A stretch of 8,372 bases of DNA from the NCBI GenBank assembly GCA_002353275.1, contig DEJH01000088.1, forward strand, positions 1 through 8,372, read 5' to 3'. Below, in pieces: positions 4,472-8,372 of the stretch. A model generated the notes under the pieces. That model did no database searches. It was given only the letters and a program-made list of their open reading frames with translations, and had not been told where the DNA came from. The position numbers were made by a program, and so were the translations under genes. The DNA comes from Caryophanales bacterium UBA2753 (GTDB lineage: Bacteria > Bacillota_I > Bacilli_A > RFN20 > CAG-826). Positions within the stretch are counted from its first letter, which is position 1. Every line of letters begins with the position of its first letter.

Positions 4472-5404
4472 ATGGATAAGTATCAATTAGTTAAATTTGA
4501 AGATGAAGATTTTGTATTAAATGTTAGAACTGATGCTGATAATCAAACGGTGTGGTTAACACAAGACGAAATAGCTAAGTTATTTGGAAAAGCCAGAAAC
4601 ACAATTACCGAACATATTAATAACATTTTTAGTGATAAAGAGCTTGATGAAAATACTTCCGTCGGTTTTTCCGACATAAGGGTGCCAAATAGATCTCCTA
4701 AGTTATATAACTTAGATGTCATACTAGCTGTTGGATATCGTGTAAATTCTAAACGAGGAATTGTTTTTAGACGTTGGGCCTCAGGAGTATTGAAAGACTA
4801 TTTAATTCAAGGCTACGCCGTTAATCAAAAAAGACTAGAAAACTTAGGTAAAACAATCGATATTCAAAATAGAATGCTTGCGTATTCTTTAAATATCGAT
4901 AAAGAAGAATTAACTAAAGTTATTGATGAATACACAAGAGCATTAGACCTTCTTGATAGCTATGATCATCAAACACTAGTTAAGCCTAAAGGTAGTCAAA
5001 GCGATTATGTTATGACTTATCAAGAAGCTAGACAAATCATTGATTCTATGAAATTTAATGATATGTCTGACGTTTTTGGTGTTGAAAAAGAACAAGGAAA
5101 ACTGAACGGTATTATCGCTCAAGTTTATCAAAATGTATTCGGTCAAGAATTATATCCATCCATAGAAGAAAAAGCCGCTCATTTGCTTTATTTCTTAGTT
5201 AAGGATCATCCTTTTGCGGACGGTTGTAAGCGTATCGCAGCAACCTTATTCATTAACTTCTTATATAAAAGTGGACATCTATATAGGAACAATAAACAAA
5301 TCATCTCAAATGAAGCTTTAGTGGCCATAACCATATTGACTGCTGAAAGCAATCCAGATGAAATGGAAATCATCGTGAAGCTGATTACAAACCTGCTACA
5401 GTAA
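4472..5404 (+). CDS. RhuM-Fic/Doc fusion protein (putative toxin or effector)
   Basis: 310 residues. ATG 4472 is chosen because AAAGGAGG lies 7 nt upstream; an in-frame ATG at 4439 overlaps the -10 box. The N-terminal RhuM domain shows WLTQDEIAKLFG (28-39) with N-T-I-T-E-H-I (43-49), a helix-turn-helix-like stretch, and then YNLDVILAVGYRVNSKRG (79-96) with F-R-R-W-A (99-103), the family core. After a helical linker (about 115-190) comes a Fic/Doc domain with HPFADGCKR (246-254) followed by I-A-A. Fic/Doc enzymes AMPylate or phosphorylate target proteins. Here the usual Asn of GNGR/ANKR is Cys, while the Lys-Arg is Doc-like. I see no clear inhibitory (S/T)xxxE(G/N) helix and no separate antitoxin gene next to it. 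The domain calls are firm; toxin action and autoregulation are inferred. It sits alone within the tRNA-Gly islet. Confidence 0.88.
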   Translation: MDKYQLVKFEDEDFVLNVRTDADNQTVWLTQDEIAKLFGKARNTITEHINNIFSDKELDENTSVGFSDIRVPNRSPKLYNLDVILAVGYRVNSKRGIVFRRWASGVLKDYLIQGYAVNQKRLENLGKTIDIQNRMLAYSLNIDKEELTKVIDEYTRALDLLDSYDHQTLVKPKGSQSDYVMTYQEARQIIDSMKFNDMSDVFGVEKEQGKLNGIIAQVYQNVFGQELYPSIEEKAAHLLYFLVKDHPFADGCKRIAATLFINFLYKSGHLYRNNKQIISNEALVAITILTAESNPDEMEIIVKLITNLLQ

Positions 5405-5409
5405 AAAAG

Positions 5410-5435
5410 AAACAGACCAGTTAGGTCTGTTTTTT
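5410..5435 (+). terminator. Intrinsic terminator between RhuM-Fic and tRNA-Gly, probably bidirectional
   Basis: AAACAGACC (5410-5418) and GGTCTGTTT (5424-5432) form a perfect 9-bp stem with a 5-nt loop, and a T-run extends to 5435. On the minus strand the stem is followed by C then six T, so it could also end the tRNA-Gly transcript. It starts 6 bp after the RhuM-Fic stop. Confidence 0.88.
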
Positions 5436-5440
5436 ACTAC

Positions 5441-5473
5441 TTGGAGCAGGTGACGGGAATCGAACCCGCGTAA
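5441..5473 (-). repeat. Proximal att-like repeat within the tRNA-Gly 3' end
   Basis: This is the 33-bp segment shared with 4356-4388. It lies within the intact tRNA apart from one flanking base, as expected if integration restored the tRNA 3' end. Confidence 0.8.
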
Positions 5474-5515
5474 TCAGCTTGGAAGGCTGATGCTCTACCA
5501 TTAAACTACACCTGC
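5442..5515 (-). tRNA. tRNA-Gly (anticodon UCC), CCA encoded
   Basis: A complete 74-nt cloverleaf on the minus strand. The acceptor GCAGGTG (5515-5509) pairs with CACCTGC (5452-5446), then discriminator T (5445) and encoded CCA (5444-5442). The anticodon stem TCAGC/GCTGA encloses loop CTTCCAA with anticodon TCC (5483-5481). The T stem GCGGG/CCCGT encloses TTCGATT. The D arm has the usual GG. It decodes GGA/GGG and, with wobble, other glycine codons. It lies after thioredoxin but has its own promoter, and its 3' end forms one boundary of the RhuM-Fic islet. Confidence 0.97.
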
Positions 5516-5532
5516 ATCTCAGCGAATGTTAT

Positions 5533-5560
5533 TCTATAACAAACGCTTAAGAGTTTTCAA
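5533..5560 (-). promoter_or_regulatory. Promoter of tRNA-Gly
   Basis: On the minus strand, TTGAAA (5560-5555), a 16-bp spacer and TATAGA (5538-5533) preceded by TG one base upstream (extended -10). The start would fall near 5526, about 11 nt before the mature tRNA 5' end. An imperfect hairpin (5521-5547, inner arms TGTTAT/ATAACA) overlaps the -10 box. Confidence 0.6.
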
Positions 5561-5562
5561 TA

Positions 5563-5868
5563 TTATTGTTTACAAAATGCAATAATTTGGTCTTTTCTTT
5601 GATATCCCATAGTGCGGTTAGCAACTTTACCTTCATGGAAATATAAAAGAGTAGGAATAGCTTGGACTTGATATTCCATCGCTAAATCTGGAGCTTCATC
5701 AGTATCGACTTTGACAATTTGAACCGGGAAGCCTTCTTTATCTAATTGTTCTAAAACTGGTGAAAGCATTTTGCATGGTCCACACCAGGTGGCGAAGAAA
5801 TCGAGGAGAACATCTCCCTGGGATAATAATTCTTCTAATTCTTTTTTGGTTTCGATGTGTTTGATCAT
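5563..5868 (-). CDS. Thioredoxin
   Basis: 101 residues, standard thioredoxin length, cytoplasmic with no signal peptide. It reduces protein disulfides and is recycled by thioredoxin reductase. The active site W28-C29-G30-P31-C32 is canonical, as are D23 in L-L-D-F-F-A, the K-V-D-T-D strand (53-57) and the cis-proline in A-I-P72-T. An extra Cys99 near the C-terminus is not part of the active site. It is the last gene of the CPBP-TraX-thioredoxin unit. Only 2 nt separate it from the TraX stop, and its strong Shine-Dalgarno GGAGGA (5882-5877, 8 nt before the ATG) is formed by the final codons of TraX. Several thioredoxin paralogues are usual in bacteria, so trxA is not claimed. Confidence 0.93.
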   Translation of the reverse strand: MIKHIETKKELEELLSQGDVLLDFFATWCGPCKMLSPVLEQLDKEGFPVQIVKVDTDEAPDLAMEYQVQAIPTLLYFHEGKVANRTMGYQRKDQIIAFCKQ

Positions 5869-5870
5869 TT

Positions 5871-6785
5871 TTATAATCCTCCGTTAATTAAAATAAATAT
5901 CGCAAATAGAATGATAATATGTGCTGGGTAATAGACATAGGCTCCAATCTGGAACCACTTTGCATTATATCCTCTTTTGCCGTTATATAGCAAAATGAAT
6001 GCACCAGAAATTATTGAGAAGAGTTGAACCATCGCACTTTGTGTATTCACAAAAGCGGCTTTTGGCCAAATATAGATAAATAAATAATATAAGACTCCAA
6101 CCACGATAAGCATTAGAGTTGAGATGATATTCACTAATAGACGATAATTACCAGTTAATATCCAACTCTCTTTGTCTAATTTAGTTTGTTCGTAAGTAAT
6201 GGATATATATGTATCTGCGATATAGTAAGAGAGATAAAAAAGAATCGCTAAAATAATACCTACCCAGTCATATGTTAAAGTTAAAAATGCCGGGAACCAA
6301 TATATATCAATAACAGTCGAATTTTCTAGTCCTTTAACAACAAATGATGTGATGGATAATCCTAGCGGTAGTAGGATAAGAAGTTTCTTCCAACCTTTCT
6401 GAGTTAAAGCGTAAACAGCAACCCCCGCTAAAAGTAGTTCTAAAAAGATATTTCCGCTTCTTAAAAATTGAGGAATAATTGGGAATTGTTTCCTTAAAGA
6501 AGAATATTCAATAACAATAAAGAAAATGGAAATAATTGCGGCTAATATTCCTAATCTCAAAAAATACCTCTTAATGTTTTTAGTGTGTATTACTCCCTCT
6601 ACAATCATGAAGATAAATAATGGAAAAGAAAGTCGACCTAATAATCTAAAAACAGAGGCTAATTGAATTAAAGCCATATTAGCAGGATTACTCATCTCAA
6701 TAATCAAACCTATATGATCAAGAGTCATCGTTAATATTGCGATGATTTTTAATATAAAAGAAGATAAAACAAGGGCTTTCTTCAT
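5871..6785 (-). CDS. TraX-like multi-pass membrane protein
   Basis: 304 residues, about eight to nine hydrophobic helices. It carries the TraX family signature: K-I-I-A-I-L-T-M-T-L-D-H-I-G (13-26), then G-R-L-S-F-P-L-F-I-F-M-I-V-E-G (50-64) with H-T-K-N and K-R-Y-F-L-R-L (67-78). F-plasmid TraX N-acetylates pilin; chromosomal homologues are widespread in Firmicutes that lack conjugation genes and are thought to be membrane acyltransferases of unknown target. No conjugation or pilin gene is in this window. It starts 1 nt after the CPBP stop with no Shine-Dalgarno in the preceding 20 nt, so translation probably depends on reinitiation by ribosomes finishing the CPBP gene. The family call is good; the acetyl-transfer role is inferred. 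Confidence 0.82.
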   Translation of the reverse strand: MKKALVLSSFILKIIAILTMTLDHIGLIIEMSNPANMALIQLASVFRLLGRLSFPLFIFMIVEGVIHTKNIKRYFLRLGILAAIISIFFIVIEYSSLRKQFPIIPQFLRSGNIFLELLLAGVAVYALTQKGWKKLLILLPLGLSITSFVVKGLENSTVIDIYWFPAFLTLTYDWVGIILAILFYLSYYIADTYISITYEQTKLDKESWILTGNYRLLVNIISTLMLIVVGVLYYLFIYIWPKAAFVNTQSAMVQLFSIISGAFILLYNGKRGYNAKWFQIGAYVYYPAHIIILFAIFILINGGL

Positions 6786-6786
6786 G

Positions 6787-7542
6787 TTATTTATTATTTA
6801 AAATCGAGATTGTAACAATGATGACAGAGACTAAATTATTAGTCATATGCGCGGTAGTGGAACCAACAAATCCATATTTATGATATGCAAAAGTTAATAA
6901 GAAACCTGAAAACACATATACTGGTAAATTCACTAATTCATTAATGATGGTTTTTGAAGTAAAACCGAAATGAGCAAAAGCGAAAACTAAAGTAGAAAGG
7001 ACAAACGCTAAGACTAAGTTATATTTTTTCACTAGCCCAAATAAACCAATTCGATAAGTTAGCTCTTCACAAATTGGTCCAAGAATCCCCATTACAATAA
7101 TAGAAAAGGCTGGATAAAGAGTAATGATATTCCTTAAAGTTGTCTCGTTATCACTGACTTCATATGAATAAAATAGGTTAACAAAATTCGTGTATGCTGA
7201 AGTGATTCCAATAATCGCTAATCCGATAAGAAACCCATAGAAATAACTATGGAGTTTTTTAAGTTCAACCAAAACTCGAGGGAGATCGCCAATAAAAATC
7301 GCAATTAAGGCCACAAACAAAATGACATATGAAAGATTTTGGCCTAAGGCAATTTGATAATTTTGTGGGAGAGAAAAAAGGGTCAAAGTGATAAATAAAC
7401 CAATAACAATAACTCCGATTGAGCCAACTAAAAAGAGATAGATTCTTTTCCAGAGAGGAAGCGGAATGAGCGTGCGTTCGCTCTTTAATAACGGTTCGCT
7501 TTGCTCAATTTTATTATCTTGATTATCGCTTTCGTTAAACAT
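6787..7542 (-). CDS. CPBP-family intramembrane metalloprotease (CAAX/Abi type)
   Basis: 251 residues with a polar, acidic N-terminal tail (1-28) and about seven to eight membrane helices. All three CPBP motifs are intact: E159-E160-L-T-Y-R164 (EExxxR), F187-A-F-A-H191 (FxxxH) and H232-M-T-N-N236 (HxxxN). These residues form the metal-dependent active site within the membrane in the Rce1-like family. Bacterial members process or confer immunity to bacteriocins, act in surface-protein biogenesis, or are of unknown role. It is the first gene of the minus-strand unit with TraX (1 nt apart) and thioredoxin (2 nt further). No bacteriocin precursor is nearby. The ribosome site is weak: an AGGGA about 11 nt upstream. 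The family is secure; substrate unknown. Confidence 0.9.
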   Translation of the reverse strand: MFNESDNQDNKIEQSEPLLKSERTLIPLPLWKRIYLFLVGSIGVIVIGLFITLTLFSLPQNYQIALGQNLSYVILFVALIAIFIGDLPRVLVELKKLHSYFYGFLIGLAIIGITSAYTNFVNLFYSYEVSDNETTLRNIITLYPAFSIIVMGILGPICEELTYRIGLFGLVKKYNLVLAFVLSTLVFAFAHFGFTSKTIINELVNLPVYVFSGFLLTFAYHKYGFVGSTTAHMTNNLVSVIIVTISILNNK

Positions 7543-7550
7543 TTACTTTA

Positions 7551-7565
7551 TTTTCCCTAGGAAAA
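7551..7565. repeat. Short palindrome upstream of the CPBP gene
   Basis: TTTTCC (7551-7556), CTA, GGAAAA (7560-7565) form a 6-3-6 inverted repeat in the 68-bp divergent intergenic region. It could be an operator, or an RNA hairpin hiding the weak AGGGA ribosome site of the CPBP gene. Low information content in AT-rich DNA. Confidence 0.3.
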
Positions 7566-7596
7566 ATAATACACTAAAAACAAGGTTATTGATAGG

Positions 7597-7610
7597 ATTA
7601 ACTAGTTAAT
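7597..7610. repeat. 14-bp perfect palindrome abutting the YigZ start codon
   Basis: ATTAACT-AGTTAAT is a perfect 14-bp dyad ending at the base before ATG 7611. It occupies the position where a leader, Shine-Dalgarno or leaderless -10 would be, and no clear -10/-35 pair is seen. A repressor site is possible. Confidence 0.35.
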
Positions 7611-7994
7611 ATGAGTGCTTATCGAGTTAAAGAAGAGGTAGTAGGATTTGTTGAAATTCTCAAATCAAAATTCACCGCTTTTGTTTTCCCAGCTACTGAT
7701 ATTAATGAATTTCAACTTCGTCTAGACCAAATTAGAAAAGCCAATCCAAAGGCAAAACACATTGTTTACGCTTATAAAATTGGAGTATCTTCTAAGTCCA
7801 CTGATGATCGAGAACCAAAAGGAACGGCGGGTAGGCCTCTACTTGAACTCCTTAATAAGAAAAACCTTAGCGATACCGCGATTATTGTTGTCAGGTATTT
7901 TGGAGGAAGTGAATTAGGCGCTTCTCGTTTACTTAGGACTTATGTCGCTAGTGCGGTTATTGCTATCAATAAAGCTCAATTAATCGAAATTTAA
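7611..7994 (+). CDS. YigZ/IMPACT family protein, N-terminal domain only
   Basis: 127 residues. The UPF0029/IMPACT N-terminal domain is complete: K-S-K-F-T-A-F (18-24), A-K-H-I-V-Y-A-Y (48-55), DDREPKGTAGRP (65-76) and V-R-Y-F-G-G-S-E-L-G-A-S-R-L-L-R-T-Y (94-111). Full-length bacterial YigZ proteins are about 200 residues with a second DUF1949 domain, absent here. The stop is clean TAA followed at once by the next gene's ribosome site, so this is a short form rather than a recent frameshift. The family's biochemical role in bacteria is unclear; eukaryotic IMPACT regulates translation through GCN1/GCN2. No Shine-Dalgarno is well placed (AGGA is 13 nt away). It is probably cotranscribed with the Mrp gene 13 nt downstream. 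Confidence 0.88.
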   Translation: MSAYRVKEEVVGFVEILKSKFTAFVFPATDINEFQLRLDQIRKANPKAKHIVYAYKIGVSSKSTDDREPKGTAGRPLLELLNKKNLSDTAIIVVRYFGGSELGASRLLRTYVASAVIAINKAQLIEI

Positions 7995-8007
7995 GGAGAA
8001 TATAAAA

Positions 8008-8372
8008 ATGGCAGAATGTGATCATAACTGTGAAGGCTGTGAGCAAAACGGAAATTGCAGCTCGCAAATCCAAAAAGCAGTAATGAATGATAGAAGCCAC
8101 GCTAAAAAAGTGGTGGCTGTTTTAAGTGGTAAAGGAGGAGTTGGAAAATCCTTTGTTACTTCTTATTTAGCAGTTTCCCTTCGTAGAAGAGGATATAAAG
8201 TTGGTATCTTAGACGCTGATGTTACTGGTCCAAGTATCCCAAAAGCTTTTGGCGTGGTTGACAAAGCTTATGGAGAAGATAATTTAATCTATCCAATTCC
8301 AACAAGAACTGGCATTAAAGTGATGAGTGCTAATTGCCTATTAGAAGATGAAAACGAACCAATTATTTGGAG
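8008..8372 (+). CDS. Mrp/NBP35-type Fe-S cluster carrier ATPase (partial, 3' end outside window)
   Basis: 121 codons are visible, with no stop before the edge. The Shine-Dalgarno AAGGAG (7993-7998) overlaps the YigZ stop codon and lies 9 nt before ATG 8008. The P-loop is the deviant Walker A G41-K-G-G-V-G-K-S48, followed by D69-A-D-V-T-G-P-S, equivalent to the DADIYGPS motif of Mrp/ApbC/NBP35. These cytoplasmic dimeric ATPases bind Fe-S clusters and pass them to apo-proteins. A cysteine-rich N-terminal extension, C4-x3-C8-x2-C11-x5-C17, resembles the N-terminal ferredoxin-like cluster site of eukaryotic NBP35 (C-x13-C-x2-C-x5-C) with a shorter first gap. Enterobacterial Mrp lacks this exact site. 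The C-terminal CxxC that binds the bridging cluster is beyond the window. Family call secure. Confidence 0.92.
   Translation, partial: MAECDHNCEGCEQNGNCSSQIQKAVMNDRSHAKKVVAVLSGKGGVGKSFVTSYLAVSLRRRGYKVGILDADVTGPSIPKAFGVVDKAYGEDNLIYPIPTRTGIKVMSANCLLEDENEPIIW

Larger units (their letters stand above)
4356..5473. mobile_element. tRNA-Gly-bounded single-gene islet (candidate integrated element)
   Basis: The 3' end of tRNA-Gly (5441-5473) is repeated at 4356-4388 as a 33-bp direct repeat with 2 mismatches. Integrases that target tRNA 3' ends leave this arrangement: an intact tRNA at one end and a copy of its 3' end at the other. The 1,085-bp unit holds one gene (RhuM-Fic) with its own promoter, palindrome, Shine-Dalgarno and terminator, and no integrase. 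It may be a decayed island, an element mobilised in trans, or, less likely, the remains of a tandem tRNA duplication. The RhuM founder gene lies on a tRNA-linked Salmonella pathogenicity island (SPI-3), which fits. Confidence 0.6.

Noticed and set aside
5521..5547. Terminator after thioredoxin
   Set aside because: The imperfect hairpin has no T-run in the minus direction and overlaps the -10 box of the tRNA promoter.
1..8372. CRISPR arrays, transposase genes, rRNA, riboswitches
   Set aside because: No regularly spaced repeats, transposase motifs or known structured RNA elements were seen beyond the tRNA.

Overview
The window is AT-rich, gene-dense bacterial DNA. It looks like a chromosome segment from a low-GC Firmicute or Tenericutes-like lineage (a small-genome Bacilli or Mollicutes relative). 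This rests on codon use and protein character only; no marker gene fixes the taxon. TGG is the tryptophan codon in the conserved motifs, including the thioredoxin WCGPC, and three genes appear to end in TGA. The standard bacterial code therefore applies, not the mycoplasma code 4.

Layout from left to right: the 3' end of an amidohydrolase resembling MTA/SAH deaminase (+); a methyltransferase-fold protein of unknown function (-); a zinc-ribbon protein with two C-terminal membrane helices (+); a 68-residue membrane protein followed by an RdgB/HAM1 XTP/dITP diphosphatase (-, ATGA overlap); an MTA/SAH-nucleosidase family protein (+); a PQ-loop/SemiSWEET-like protein (-); a RhuM-Fic/Doc fusion gene (+) framed by an intact tRNA-Gly(UCC) and a second copy of that tRNA's 3' end; a tight minus-strand operon of CPBP-family membrane protease, TraX-like membrane protein and thioredoxin; and a plus-strand pair of a short YigZ/IMPACT protein and the start of an Mrp/NBP35-type Fe-S carrier ATPase, cut by the window edge.

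The most notable region is about 4356-5473. A 33-bp direct repeat of the tRNA-Gly 3' end (2 mismatches) brackets a single RhuM-Fic gene that has its own promoter, a perfect palindrome over its -35 box, a strong Shine-Dalgarno (SD) sequence and a terminator. This is genomic-island architecture reduced to one cargo gene with no integrase.

The rest shows extreme compaction. Convergent genes overlap at their 3' ends, and intrinsic terminators lie inside the coding sequence of the opposite gene. The divergent pair at 1233/1290 has interlocked promoters whose -10 boxes sit 6-7 bp before the ATG, which predicts leaderless mRNAs. Genes inside operons mostly carry good SD sequences.

A possible metabolic theme runs through the left half: an SAH/MTA deaminase-like gene, a nucleosidase whose usual catalytic Asp is Asn, and an inosine/xanthosine-triphosphate housecleaning enzyme. 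It suggests, but does not prove, a deaminate-then-cleave route for SAH/MTA.
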